Positions 1 through 7,960 are shown, numbered from the stretch's first letter. The stretch: DNA of 64,000 bases from W0P28-013 sp963621145 (GCA_963621145.1 CAVFDI010000001.1:1-64000); one strand, 5' to 3'. Numbers and translations: made by a program. Notes: a model not told the origin generated them from the letters alone.

Positions 1-66
1 CGCAAAAATATCTAGTAACTTACCAAAGAAAAATATAAACGCGTAGAATTTTAGAATCTACCTTAA

Positions 67-2895
67 ATGAACAGCGACGACGGCAAAATAGAGGTTTATG
101 GCGCGCGGGTGCACAACTTGCGCAACATCGACGCTACCATTCCACGCAATGCACTCACGGTGATTACTGGCTTGAGCGGCAGCGGCAAATCGTCGCTAGC
201 GTTCGACACCATCTATGCCGAAGGGCAACGCCGCTACATCGAGACTTTTTCGGCCTACGCGCGCCACTTCATCGGCAATATGGAGCGCCCCGATGTGGAC
301 GAGATTTCGGGCTTGAGTCCCGTCATTGCCATCGAACAAAAAACCACGGGCAAAAATCCGCGCTCGACGGTTGGCACCATCACCGAAATATACGATTTTC
401 TGCGTCTGCTCTACGCTCGCGCTGGCGAAGCCTACTCGTATGTTACGGGCGAAAAAATGGTGAAATACAGCGACGACCAAATAATCAACCTCATTTTTGA
501 TGAATACGACGGCAAAGCCTGCTATCTATTGGCGCCTGTGGTGAAAGGTAGAAAGGGTCATTACAAAGATCTTTTCGAGACAATTCGTCGCAAAGGCTAT
601 TTGAATGTGCGCGTCGATGGCGAAATGCGGCAGATAACTTTCGGAATGAAGTTGGATCGCTACAAAAACCACGACATCGAGATAGTGATTGACAAACTTG
701 TAGTCGACCGAAAGGACGAAAAGCGGTTGCGCAAAAGTCTGCAAACGGCCATGCACCAAGGCGATGGCGTGATAATGCTGATTGAGCGCGACTCGAACCA
801 ACCGCGCTATCTTTCGCGCCACCTGATGTGCCCCACTTCGGGCATTTCGTACGCCGAACCTGCGCCGCACAATTTCTCGTTCAACACGCCAAAAGGTGCT
901 TGTCCGTGCTGCAAAGGCTTGGGCGTGATAAACCAAATAGACATCGACAAAATAATTCCCGACAGAAAATTGAGCATTGCCCAAGGCGGCATTGTTCCGC
1001 TTGGGAAAGAGGCCAAATCGCTCATTTTCTGGCAGTTGCGCGCCATTGGCGAAAAATATGGTTTCACACTGAAAACGCCCATTGCCGAAATTCCCGACGA
1101 TGCCATCGACGAGATTCTAAACGGCAGCACCGAACGCGTGCAGATAAAAAACGACTCGCTGGGCAACGACACCAACTACTTTACCTCGTACGAAGGCATT
1201 GTGCATTACATCGAGTTGCAGCAAGAGGCTGCCGACACTTCCATGGCCGAGCAAAAGTGGGCAAATCAGTTTTTCACCACGGTGGAATGTCCCGAATGCC
1301 ACGGCGCAAGGCTCAATCGCGAAGCACTGCACTATCGCATAGCCGACAAAAACATAGCCGAACTCGGTTGCATGGAACTGAACGATCTGCACGCTTGGTT
1401 GCAATCAGTTCCCGAAAAGATGACCGAAAAACAGCGCACCATCGCCACCGAAATCTTGAAAGAGATAAACACACGCCTGCAATTTTTGTTGGACGTAGGA
1501 CTTGGTTACCTGTCGCTTGGGCGCGCCTCCGCCACACTTTCGGGCGGCGAAAGTCAACGCATCAGACTAGCGACGCAGATTGGTTCACAGTTGGTGAATG
1601 TGCTTTACATTCTCGATGAACCGAGCATCGGACTGCATCAGCGCGACAATCAGCGGCTCATCACATCGCTGAAAAACCTGCGCGACATGGGCAATTCGGT
1701 GATTGTGGTGGAACACGACGAAGAGATGATGCGTTCGGCCGACTACATTGTGGATCTTGGTCCGCGCGCTGGCCGACTTGGCGGCAATGTAGTTTTCGAA
1801 GGCACACCAGCCGAAATGTTGCAGTGCGACACACTCACATCGCGCTACCTGAACGGCACGCAACGCATCGAAATACCTGCCACGCGCCGACAAGGCAACG
1901 GACAATGGCTCACACTACATGGCGCGCACGGCAACAATCTAAAAAATATCGACCTAAGTCTGCCACTTGGCACGCTCATCTGCATCACGGGCGTGTCGGG
2001 TTCGGGCAAATCGACACTGATAAACCGCACGCTGCAACCCATTTTGAGCCAGCGTTTCTATCGCTCGATAGAAAAACCGCTGCCATACGACAGCATCGAA
2101 GGCATCGAAAACATCGACAAAGTGGTGAAAGTGGATCAAGCGCCAATCGGTCGCACACCGCGGTCGAATCCCGCCACATACACCAACATTTTCACCGACA
2201 TTCGCAACCTGTTTGCTGGTCTCACCGAATCGAAAATGCGCGGTTACAAGGCGGGACGATTTTCGTTCAACACCGCTGGCGGACGCTGCGAAGTGTGCAA
2301 AGGCAATGGCTACAAAACGCTCGAAATGAACTTTCTGCCCGATGTGCTAGTGCCGTGCGAAGCCTGCCAAGGCAAACGCTACAACCGCGAAACACTCGAA
2401 GTGCGATTCAAAGGCAAATCCATTGCCGATGTGCTGGATATGACCATCAATCAGGCAGTGGAATTCTTCGAAAATATGCCATCGTTCGTCTACAAACTGA
2501 AAGTTTTGCAAGATGTCGGGCTTGGCTACATCAAACTGGGGCAATCAAGCACCACGCTTTCGGGCGGCGAAAGTCAGCGCATAAAACTGGCTGCCGAACT
2601 CTCGAAACGCGACACTGGTCGCACGCTCTACCTGCTCGACGAGCCAACCACAGGGCTGCATTTCGAAGACATTCGTGTGCTGCTTGGCGTGCTGAATAGA
2701 CTTGTGAACCGCGGCAACACGGTGGTTGTGATTGAACATAACCTAGATGTGGCAAAATGTGCCGACTACATTGTGGACATGGGCCCAAATGCCGGCAAAG
2801 ATGGCGGCCAAATAGTGGCTGCAGGCACACCCGAACAGGTTGCCGAAAACAAAAGCAGCGTTACTGCGCCGTATTTGAAAAAGATGCTGGAATAA
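67..2895 (+). CDS. uvrA: Excinuclease ABC subunit A (UvrA)
   Basis: 942-residue DNA-damage recognition ATPase of nucleotide excision repair; a UvrA dimer scans DNA and loads UvrB. Two ABC modules are visible: Walker A GLSGSGKSS near residue 35 and GVSGSGKST near 642, and ABC signatures LSGGESQRI near 491 and 831. Zinc-type CxxC pairs occur at CPECHG and in the C-terminal module (CEVCKG, CEACQG). The pair that in most UvrA proteins reads CPxCG before 'FSFN' reads CPTSG here, and the segment after YARAGEAYSY lacks cysteines, as I recall from other Bacteroidales UvrA proteins. ATG at 67 is the first good start. The partner uvrC lies at 23.5 kb, not in an operon. Length is normal for the family. 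Confidence 0.97.
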   Translation: MNSDDGKIEVYGARVHNLRNIDATIPRNALTVITGLSGSGKSSLAFDTIYAEGQRRYIETFSAYARHFIGNMERPDVDEISGLSPVIAIEQKTTGKNPRSTVGTITEIYDFLRLLYARAGEAYSYVTGEKMVKYSDDQIINLIFDEYDGKACYLLAPVVKGRKGHYKDLFETIRRKGYLNVRVDGEMRQITFGMKLDRYKNHDIEIVIDKLVVDRKDEKRLRKSLQTAMHQGDGVIMLIERDSNQPRYLSRHLMCPTSGISYAEPAPHNFSFNTPKGACPCCKGLGVINQIDIDKIIPDRKLSIAQGGIVPLGKEAKSLIFWQLRAIGEKYGFTLKTPIAEIPDDAIDEILNGSTERVQIKNDSLGNDTNYFTSYEGIVHYIELQQEAADTSMAEQKWANQFFTTVECPECHGARLNREALHYRIADKNIAELGCMELNDLHAWLQSVPEKMTEKQRTIATEILKEINTRLQFLLDVGLGYLSLGRASATLSGGESQRIRLATQIGSQLVNVLYILDEPSIGLHQRDNQRLITSLKNLRDMGNSVIVVEHDEEMMRSADYIVDLGPRAGRLGGNVVFEGTPAEMLQCDTLTSRYLNGTQRIEIPATRRQGNGQWLTLHGAHGNNLKNIDLSLPLGTLICITGVSGSGKSTLINRTLQPILSQRFYRSIEKPLPYDSIEGIENIDKVVKVDQAPIGRTPRSNPATYTNIFTDIRNLFAGLTESKMRGYKAGRFSFNTAGGRCEVCKGNGYKTLEMNFLPDVLVPCEACQGKRYNRETLEVRFKGKSIADVLDMTINQAVEFFENMPSFVYKLKVLQDVGLGYIKLGQSSTTLSGGESQRIKLAAELSKRDTGRTLYLLDEPTTGLHFEDIRVLLGVLNRLVNRGNTVVVIEHNLDVAKCADYIVDMGPNAGKDGGQIVAAGTPEQVAENKSSVTAPYLKKMLE

Positions 2896-3122
2896 GACTA
2901 TCCTCCTTTTTCTTACTCTCCTCATAAGCTCACGAACTTCCTCTGGTTTCCAAATGGCATAAACCACATAAGGAATCATTACCAACAGAAGCAACGTGTT
3001 AATTACCGCCAACACAATGTGAATGGTTGAGACTTCAGAGAACTTAACGCATAAAGGCAAAAAAGTTCTTCTACACAAACCAACACTAACAACAAAGCAG
3101 GAACAAACATTTTTCGTTTCAT
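2896..3122 (-). pseudogene. Frameshifted small membrane protein remnant
   Basis: Read on the minus strand, an ATG at 3122 opens MKRKMFVPALLLVLV, a hydrophobic helix, which soon runs into a stop. Shifting frame at the A6/T6 run (3059-3064) joins it to a second hydrophobic segment (IVLAVINTLLLLVMIPYVVY) followed by a basic tail ending in RRVRKRR. Together they look like a two-helix small membrane protein. The second frame has no stop until 2743, well inside the convergent uvrA, so the 3' end appears lost too. A near-consensus promoter box (TAATTTCG, 3164-3171) lies upstream. It could be a decayed gene, a sequencing error in the homopolymer, or a programmed shift; I favour decay. Confidence 0.35.
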
Positions 3123-3284
3123 TTTCCAAAAATTTAGAGTTAAAATTCTGTTTTTTTCGGCTGCGAAATTACAATTCTCAAATTCTGCGATTGCATACGT
3201 ATACAAAAAAGGCGATTATTTATCCTAAATCTCGCACGTCGCAACTTTTCTCCACGAAACCTTTTCATTTCCAAACTAAATTCG

Positions 3285-3292
3285 TACCTTTG
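3285..3292 (+). promoter_or_regulatory. Bacteroidota -7 promoter box for arginine decarboxylase gene
   Basis: TACCTTTG matches the TAnnTTTG -7 consensus of the Bacteroidota primary sigma factor. It sits about 108 nt before the ATG at 3400, giving a leader of roughly 100 nt that contains a strong hairpin. Confidence 0.6.
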
Positions 3293-3303
3293 CAGTCCAA
3301 TTT

Positions 3304-3335
3304 ACTCGGATTGCATTTTTTTTGCCAATCCGAGT
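3304..3335 (+). promoter_or_regulatory. Leader hairpin upstream of polyamine gene
   Basis: Perfect 10-bp inverted repeat: ACTCGGATTG (3304-3313) pairs with CAATCCGAGT (3326-3335), with a T-rich loop. It starts about 12 nt after the promoter box, so it would fold at the very 5' end of the transcript. There is no T-run after it, so it is more likely an mRNA stabiliser or protein/RNA-regulated element than a terminator. Confidence 0.5.
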
Positions 3336-3399
3336 GAGTTAAATTGAATGATTTTTGAAAATTTAATTGAGTTGAAATTTTAGAATTATCAAAAAGTCG

Positions 3400-4788
3400 A
3401 TGAAAAACAAGTACATTGATTTGATTGAGCAGGCATTCGACCTGCCAAGTGAGGAGTTTACCATTGAAGAGGGCGAACTGCATTGGTTTGGTATTCCGCT
3501 GATGGATCTGATAAAGCAGTATGGCACGCCGCTGCGCATCAGCTATCTGCCCAAAATAAGCCAAAACATTCAGCGCGCACGCCGCATGTTCAATGTGGCA
3601 ATGGCAAAAGTGGACTACGCTGCCGACTACCAATATTGTTACTGCACCAAAAGTTCGCACTTCTCGTTCATCATGGAAGAGGTGCTGAAAAACAATGTGA
3701 ATGTAGAAACTTCGTCGGCTTTCGACATCAACATTTTGGAAGAACTGCACAAATCTGGGTTACTCAAACAGGATACTTTTATTCTCTGTAACGGTTTCAA
3801 ACGCGCCCAGTATGTCGAAAACATCCAAAACCTGATGCGCAGCGGGTTCACCAATGTAATTCCGATACTCGACAACAAATTTGAACTCGATCTTTTCGAT
3901 AAAGACCTGAAAATGAGCGTTGGCATTCGCATTGCAGCCGAAGAGGAGCCAAAATTCGACTTCTACACTTCGCGCCTTGGCATTCGCTACAACGACATCA
4001 TTCCATACTACAAACATCACATTCAAAACAACCCGAATGTGAAGCTGAAAATGCTCCACTTCTTCATCAACACGGGCATTCGCGACACTGCATACTATTG
4101 GAACGAGCTGAACAAAGCCGTGAACCTCTACTGCGAACTGAAAAAAATCTGTCCCGAACTCGACTCGCTGAACATTGGCGGCGGTTTCCCAATCAAAGCG
4201 CACCTCGATTTTGAGTACGACTACGAATACATGGCCGAAGAGATTGTGTCGCAAATCAAGAAAACCTGTGCCAACTACAACACCGCCGAACCGAACATTT
4301 TCACCGAATTTGGCTCGTACACCGTGGGCGAAAGCGGCGCCATGCTCTACTCCATTGTAAACCAAAAACAGCAAAACGACCGCGAGCTTTGGAACATGAT
4401 CGACAGTTCGTTCATCACCACCCTGCCCGACACATGGGCGCTGAATCAGCGGTTTGTGCTGCTGGCAGTGAACAATTGGGATAAGGAATACGAACGCGTG
4501 CATCTGGGCGGACTCACTTGCGACAGCGAGGACTACTACAATGCCGAAGCACATTCGAACGCCGTGTTCCTGCCCAAAGCCGAAGCAGGCGGCGAACAGT
4601 TCGTCGGATTTTTCCACATGGGCGCATATCAAGAGGCACTAAGTGGCTACGGCGGCATTCAGCACTGCCTTATTCCCGCGCCAAAAATGGTAGTAATCGA
4701 CCGCGACGAAGATGGCGAATACACCACCAAACTCTTTGCCAAAGAGCAGAGTTACAAATCGATGCTGAAAATACTTGGCTACTATTAA
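3400..4788 (+). CDS. Arginine decarboxylase-type PLP enzyme (alanine racemase fold)
   Basis: 462-residue fold-type III PLP-dependent decarboxylase. It resembles the roughly 460-residue Bacteroidota proteins annotated as arginine decarboxylase, shorter than the 630-residue SpeA class. The PLP-binding lysine is in CYCTKSSHF (about Lys84), the glycine-rich phosphate-binding segment is LNIGGGFP, and the active-site cysteine motif is GGLTCDSEDYY (near 374). Expected role: first step of polyamine synthesis, arginine to agmatine, in the cytoplasm. The substrate is inferred from family annotation, since related enzymes use diaminopimelate or carboxynorspermidine. nspC at 43.6 kb would serve a later step. 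The gene has its own promoter and hairpin leader. Confidence 0.8.
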   Translation: MKNKYIDLIEQAFDLPSEEFTIEEGELHWFGIPLMDLIKQYGTPLRISYLPKISQNIQRARRMFNVAMAKVDYAADYQYCYCTKSSHFSFIMEEVLKNNVNVETSSAFDINILEELHKSGLLKQDTFILCNGFKRAQYVENIQNLMRSGFTNVIPILDNKFELDLFDKDLKMSVGIRIAAEEEPKFDFYTSRLGIRYNDIIPYYKHHIQNNPNVKLKMLHFFINTGIRDTAYYWNELNKAVNLYCELKKICPELDSLNIGGGFPIKAHLDFEYDYEYMAEEIVSQIKKTCANYNTAEPNIFTEFGSYTVGESGAMLYSIVNQKQQNDRELWNMIDSSFITTLPDTWALNQRFVLLAVNNWDKEYERVHLGGLTCDSEDYYNAEAHSNAVFLPKAEAGGEQFVGFFHMGAYQEALSGYGGIQHCLIPAPKMVVIDRDEDGEYTTKLFAKEQSYKSMLKILGYY

Positions 4789-4810
4789 ACCTTATAAACT
4801 TTTCACTCAA

Positions 4811-5056
4811 ATGAAACTTTCTCATCTTTTCGCATTTTTGGGCGGAGCCGTTGCTGGCGCTGCCATTGGACTGTTGCTCGCGCCCGAATCGGGTGCTAAC
4901 ACGCGCGCAAAAATCGCCGCCAAAGCCAAAGAACACGGCATCGACAAGGATCGCCTGTCGGAATTCGTCGACCGCGTGCTTGGTAAATTGAAAGAAAATT
5001 TTACCGACGAAGATTTGGACGAGGCAGTGAACGAAACTGCAGCAGAGCAAAAATAA
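4811..5056 (+). CDS. YtxH domain-containing protein
   Basis: 81-residue protein starting MKLSHLFAFLGGAVAG. One N-terminal glycine/alanine-rich membrane helix (to about residue 25, ending LLLAPESG) is followed by a charged helical tail. The LLLAP-x-SG junction is the hallmark of YtxH proteins, which are often stress-related and membrane anchored. ATG at 4811 is chosen over an earlier in-frame start because it gives the canonical N-terminus. It is the first gene of a tight trio: the next gene starts 4 nt after its stop. Molecular function is unknown. Confidence 0.75.
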   Translation: MKLSHLFAFLGGAVAGAAIGLLLAPESGANTRAKIAAKAKEHGIDKDRLSEFVDRVLGKLKENFTDEDLDEAVNETAAEQK

Positions 5057-5060
5057 ACCG

Positions 5061-5426
5061 ATGGAAGACAATAAGTATCAACGCCTCGTGGACGATGCCA
5101 AACGCTACGCCCGCATGCATCTGAACCTGCTACGGCTTGAGGTTTTGGACAAGACCTCGCGCGTGCTAAGCCTATTTTTGCTGATAATTTTGGCGATGTT
5201 CACCGTGCTGGCAGCATTCGCATTTTTTGCATTGGCTGTGGCAGCGGCATTGGCTCCAACACTTGGCACAGTGGCATCGCTCTGCATTGTGGGTGGCGCT
5301 TTGCTAGTGGTTTTGCTGATTATTTTTCTGTTGCGCAAACAACTGATTATCAATCCAATAGTTGCTGTACTGAGCAAAATTATGTTTCACACCGAAAATG
5401 CCGACGACCATGACGAAAAAGAGTAA
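5061..5426 (+). CDS. Phage holin family / YqjE-like membrane protein
   Basis: 121-residue protein with a short amphipathic N-terminus and two long hydrophobic helices (about residues 35-60 and 70-93) separated by a short turn, then a charged tail rich in D, H and E. This is the layout of the 'phage holin family'/YqjE group, chromosomal membrane proteins found with YtxH- or YqjD-like partners, not lysis genes. No phage genes are nearby. It lies between YtxH and a YqjK-like gene, with the latter overlapping its 3' end, which implies translational coupling. Confidence 0.7.
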   Translation: MEDNKYQRLVDDAKRYARMHLNLLRLEVLDKTSRVLSLFLLIILAMFTVLAAFAFFALAVAAALAPTLGTVASLCIVGGALLVVLLIIFLLRKQLIINPIVAVLSKIMFHTENADDHDEKE

Positions 5427-5673
5427 AAACGCACTTTCGAGCCTGCGCACCATCGACGATGTGCGCCGTCAGCAGGCACTGTTGCGCCAAAGCTTGAGCG
5501 CGCAAGAGCAGCAGTTGCGCATCGATGTGAACAACATAAAAGCCGCGTGGAATGTGTTTGGCGTAATCAATCACCACCTGCGCACCGCCACCGAAGGTAT
5601 TCGTCCTGCGCTCGGCTACCTTAATCTTGGTCTGAGTGTGGCACAACTTTTCCTACGCCGCAAGAAAAAATGA
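5410..5673 (+). CDS. YqjK-like small protein, third gene of envelope trio
   Basis: About 87 residues from ATG 5410 (MTKKSKNALSSL); an earlier in-frame ATG at 5398 is possible. Basic at both ends, with a Q/R-rich helix (RRQQALLRQSLSAQEQQLR) in the middle, a mildly hydrophobic C-terminal segment (YLNLGLSVAQLFL) and terminal RRKKK. The position after YtxH and a holin-like gene matches the yqjD-yqjE-yqjK arrangement known in Proteobacteria, although sequence similarity cannot be judged by eye. Overlaps the preceding gene by 17 nt. Function unknown; probably a membrane-associated stress protein. Confidence 0.6.
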   Translation: MTKKSKNALSSLRTIDDVRRQQALLRQSLSAQEQQLRIDVNNIKAAWNVFGVINHHLRTATEGIRPALGYLNLGLSVAQLFLRRKKK

Positions 5674-5731
5674 TTTTTCGCTGAAAATCAAATAATTGGC
5701 GAGAAAATTTCTCCATTCAAAAATTTAGTAC

Positions 5732-5739
5732 TACCTTTG
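5732..5739 (+). promoter_or_regulatory. -7 promoter box for DUF3791-DUF3990 module
   Basis: TACCTTTG, a perfect TAnnTTTG match, 25 nt before the ATG at 5764, so the three-gene module has its own promoter. Confidence 0.6.
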
Positions 5740-5763
5740 CGGCATTAGCCAATCACTTGTTCT

Positions 5764-5982
5764 ATGAAAAACAAAGCTGCATATATCGTAATTGCAATTC
5801 GCAAATTTGCAGAACATTATGCTTTGAGTGGTCAACAAGCCTATAGCTACTTAAAGCAATATGCTGGCATTTCATTTTTAGACGAATGTTACGAGGCGGA
5901 ACATACGCTTTCGTTAGACGATGCAGTAGAAGATGTTAGCCGCGTTTGCCAAATTCATGGAGGAAAATTGCAGTATGATTAA
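5764..5982 (+). CDS. DUF3791 family small protein
   Basis: 72 residues. The helical core AIRKFAEHYALSGQQAYSYLKQYAG, then FLDECYEAEHTLSLDDAVEDV, fits DUF3791, small helical proteins typically encoded next to DUF3990. The next gene (ATG 5975) begins 8 nt before this stop, a coupled arrangement common for toxin-antitoxin or effector-chaperone pairs. As the first gene and the smaller partner it is the plausible antitoxin; that is inference. Confidence 0.7.
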   Translation: MKNKAAYIVIAIRKFAEHYALSGQQAYSYLKQYAGISFLDECYEAEHTLSLDDAVEDVSRVCQIHGGKLQYD

Positions 5983-6454
5983 ACTTTACCATGGTTCAGA
6001 TGTGAAAATTGAGCAAATCGATTTATCACTAGGACGCATAAACAAAGATTTTGGTAAAGGATTTTACCTCACATCACTGCAGCAGCAAGCGATGGAAATG
6101 GCTAAACGGAGAGCGCTACAATCGCCTGAAAATGAAGCAATTGTCACAGAGTTTATGTTCGATGATTCTTGTCTGACGTCGTCGGAATTGAACATAAAAA
6201 TATTCCCAAAAGTTACCGAAGAATGGGCTTTGTTTATATTGAATAACCGCCATGCCTCACACACTAAATTTCGCCACAACTACGACATTGTAATCGGTCC
6301 AGTTGCAGACGATGGCGTGGTTCAACAACTAGATTTGTACGAAATGCAAATTATCACTCTTCAGCAACTAGTTGAGTCATTACGCTACAAAGAGATAAAC
6401 AACCAGTATTTTTTCGGCACAGAACGCGCATTAAGTTACCTAAAAAGAATATGA
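5975..6454 (+). CDS. DUF3990 protein, predicted ADP-ribosyltransferase fold
   Basis: 159 residues from ATG 5975; the longer in-frame start at 5933 is rejected because MIKLYHGS is the family N-terminus. Conserved blocks: LYHGS at residue 4, DFGKGFYLTS near 28, YDIVIGPVADDGV near 108 and GTERALSYLK at the C-terminus. DUF3990 is, to my knowledge, grouped with ADP-ribosyltransferase-like folds. The His of LYHG, Tyr of GFYLT and Glu of GTERA would fit an H-Y-E type triad. It overlaps both flanking genes (8 nt upstream, 4 nt downstream). Likely role: a toxin or effector that modifies a target with ADP-ribose; target unknown. A homologue is at 12405-13052. Confidence 0.7.
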   Translation: MIKLYHGSDVKIEQIDLSLGRINKDFGKGFYLTSLQQQAMEMAKRRALQSPENEAIVTEFMFDDSCLTSSELNIKIFPKVTEEWALFILNNRHASHTKFRHNYDIVIGPVADDGVVQQLDLYEMQIITLQQLVESLRYKEINNQYFFGTERALSYLKRI

Positions 6455-6684
6455 CGAACAAACAGACATTCTTAATAGACTATCTTCTTGCAGAATTACT
6501 AAAAATAATCATAGAAAAAAAGAAAGTAAGCATGCAAGAAGCACTCGACATACTTTACAATTCGCAATTATACACAAAAATAAATAACCCCGAAACTGGA
6601 CTCTATTTTCAGAGCGCCGATTACAATTACGAGATTCTTGAAGATGAATTAAGTTGCGCCAACACAACGACGACAAGCGATTAA
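6451..6684 (+). CDS. Small protein, third gene of DUF3990 module
   Basis: 77 residues, AT-rich coding sequence, starting 4 nt inside the DUF3990 gene (ATGA overlap). The helical N-terminus (DYLLAELLKIIIEKKKVSMQEALDILYNSQLY) and the central NPETGLYFQSADYNYEILEDEL resemble small proteins I recall from Bacteroidota encoded right after DUF3990, sometimes also annotated DUF3791. No catalytic motif is visible. Coupled translation suggests it binds or neutralises the DUF3990 protein; it is an alternative antitoxin candidate to the first gene. Confidence 0.55.
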   Translation: MTNKQTFLIDYLLAELLKIIIEKKKVSMQEALDILYNSQLYTKINNPETGLYFQSADYNYEILEDELSCANTTTTSD

Positions 6685-6712
6685 ATCATTTTCCGCATAA
6701 CTCCACACAAAA

Positions 6713-6750
6713 AACTCCCCGCCCGAATTTTCGAGTGGGGAGTTCAGCTG
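6713..6750. terminator. Bidirectional intrinsic terminator
   Basis: AACTCCCC (6713-6720) pairs with GGGGAGTT (6737-6744), with an inner CGAA/TTCG. Runs of A upstream and a TTTT downstream let it work for both convergent units (DUF3990 module on + and DUF177-rpmF on -). Confidence 0.7.
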
Positions 6751-6771
6751 TTTTAATTCGACAGCGAATTG

Positions 6772-6960
6772 TTAGGCTTCAACAGCATTTACTTCGATAG
6801 CCAATTTGCCACGGTAGTAACCGCATTCAGGGCAAACGGTGTGATAAATGTGTGTGGCGCCACAATTCGAGCAAACGGCCAGCGTTGGTGCAACGGCTAC
6901 GTCGTGCGTACGGCGTTTGGCTGTTCTCTGTTTCGAATGTTTTCGTTTAGGATGTGCCAT
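6772..6960 (-). CDS. rpmF: 50S ribosomal protein L32
   Basis: 62-residue ribosomal protein of the large subunit. The basic N-terminus MAHPKRKHSKQRTAKRR is diagnostic. A zinc ribbon is formed by Cys30, Cys33, Cys43 and Cys46 (CSNC and CPEC), so this is the zinc-binding (C+) form. Encoded 14 nt after the DUF177 gene, the conserved bacterial yceD-rpmF pairing; the plsX/fabH genes that often follow are absent here because a convergent unit lies downstream. Confidence 0.97.
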   Translation of the reverse strand: MAHPKRKHSKQRTAKRRTHDVAVAPTLAVCSNCGATHIYHTVCPECGYYRGKLAIEVNAVEA

Positions 6961-6974
6961 TGTTTTAACTACAT

Positions 6975-7484
6975 TTAGTTGTTAGTACTCATATTTTTTA
7001 GAGCGTCCCATCGCGGGTCCGTCTCTGTTTTCGATTCGTTGTCGACGGCGTATACGCTGTATTTCGCCATCATTTCGGCATTACATTCGCCCTCGGCATG
7101 CACTGGAGCAATGGGCATACAGAGCGCAATGGCTTCGTACACATTCCACGCTATGTTCACACTTGGGCATTCGGGCGTGATGCAAAGCGCATCGTCGTCG
7201 CTACTCGCACCAAGATTGATGGTCAGCACATCGGTTGTGTGCACGGGCAACTGCATCTCGTCGAGGCAGCGGCAGCATTGAACAGTTATTTCGCCATCGA
7301 TTGCAAGGTGAAGTTCTACCCTTCCCGTCGTTTTTTTCGTGTTTATCACCGCAGTGAGCACGCCTTTTTTGACCTCCGCATCGGGCAAAGCCTCAAAAAA
7401 ATCGTTGCCAATCTGGTAGCTAAATTGCTGATTATCAATCTTCAGATGCTCGGCGGTAATATCAAACTGGCTCAATGTATCCAT
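6975..7484 (-). CDS. DUF177 (YceD) family protein
   Basis: 169 residues from ATG 7484 (MDTLSQFDITAEHL); an upstream in-frame GTG at 7493 is less likely. The RCLDEMQLPVHTT block contains the CCRC-type cysteines of the DUF177/YceD family, which is linked to 23S rRNA accumulation and almost always precedes rpmF. Acidic overall. A promoter box (TAATTTTG, minus strand, 7513-7520) lies 29 nt upstream and should drive both this gene and rpmF. Confidence 0.85.
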   Translation of the reverse strand: MDTLSQFDITAEHLKIDNQQFSYQIGNDFFEALPDAEVKKGVLTAVINTKKTTGRVELHLAIDGEITVQCCRCLDEMQLPVHTTDVLTINLGASSDDDALCITPECPSVNIAWNVYEAIALCMPIAPVHAEGECNAEMMAKYSVYAVDNESKTETDPRWDALKNMSTNN

Positions 7485-7512
7485 AATGCACACTATATGC
7501 CAAAATGCAGCG

Positions 7513-7520
7513 CAAAATTA
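7513..7520 (-). promoter_or_regulatory. -7 promoter box for DUF177-rpmF
   Basis: Minus-strand TAATTTTG, a perfect TAnnTTTG match, about 29 nt before the ATG at 7484. Confidence 0.6.
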
Positions 7521-7606
7521 CGCTTTTTTTCTAACAAAAGGAAATGTGCGCACACTTTTTGCAGCGAAATGTTGCATCTCGCTGATTATCAGCAAAATAA
7601 AGCGAC

Positions 7607-7960
7607 TTATTCTTCGCTCTGCTCGTGGTGATGCTCCTCTTCGTCGGCATCATCTTTGTCGAATGTGGGCAGCGCATCGCCTTCGTTCAGCACGCGCGAA
7701 CGATATTTCAGGTTTTTGAGCAGCGATTTTTGCAGATCTTTCACCGTAATTTTCTCGTCGTCGTAGGTAACCGTAACCACACGATTTTCGAGATTGAATT
7801 CGAGGTCTTTCACGCCACGCTCGTAGGCAAGCGTTTTTTGCACTTTGGCTTGACAGTTAGAGCACTCCATTTGTGCCACTACCAAACGCACAGTCTGTTT
7901 TGCTGCAAAGGCACTTGTGGCGGCCAGCAACATGGCAACGCCAAAAAATAATTTTTTCAT
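7607..7960 (-). CDS. Periplasmic heavy-metal-associated (HMA) domain protein
   Basis: 117 residues. An N-terminal signal peptide (MKKLFFGVAMLLAATSAFA) is followed by a ferredoxin-fold HMA domain carrying the metal-binding MECSNC motif (Cys33, Cys36). A histidine- and acid-rich tail (DDADEEEHHHEQSEE) could add metal sites. Expected role: exported metallochaperone for a soft metal, probably copper. It is the last gene of a minus-strand unit after a TonB receptor and an HYC_CC_PP protein, which supports a shared metal-handling task. The metal is inferred. Confidence 0.85.
   Translation of the reverse strand: MKKLFFGVAMLLAATSAFAAKQTVRLVVAQMECSNCQAKVQKTLAYERGVKDLEFNLENRVVTVTYDDEKITVKDLQKSLLKNLKYRSRVLNEGDALPTFDKDDADEEEHHHEQSEE

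Noticed and set aside
5061..5426. Holin-like gene as a sign of a prophage
   Set aside because: No lysin, structural or integrase genes nearby; the family is commonly chromosomal and paired with YtxH.
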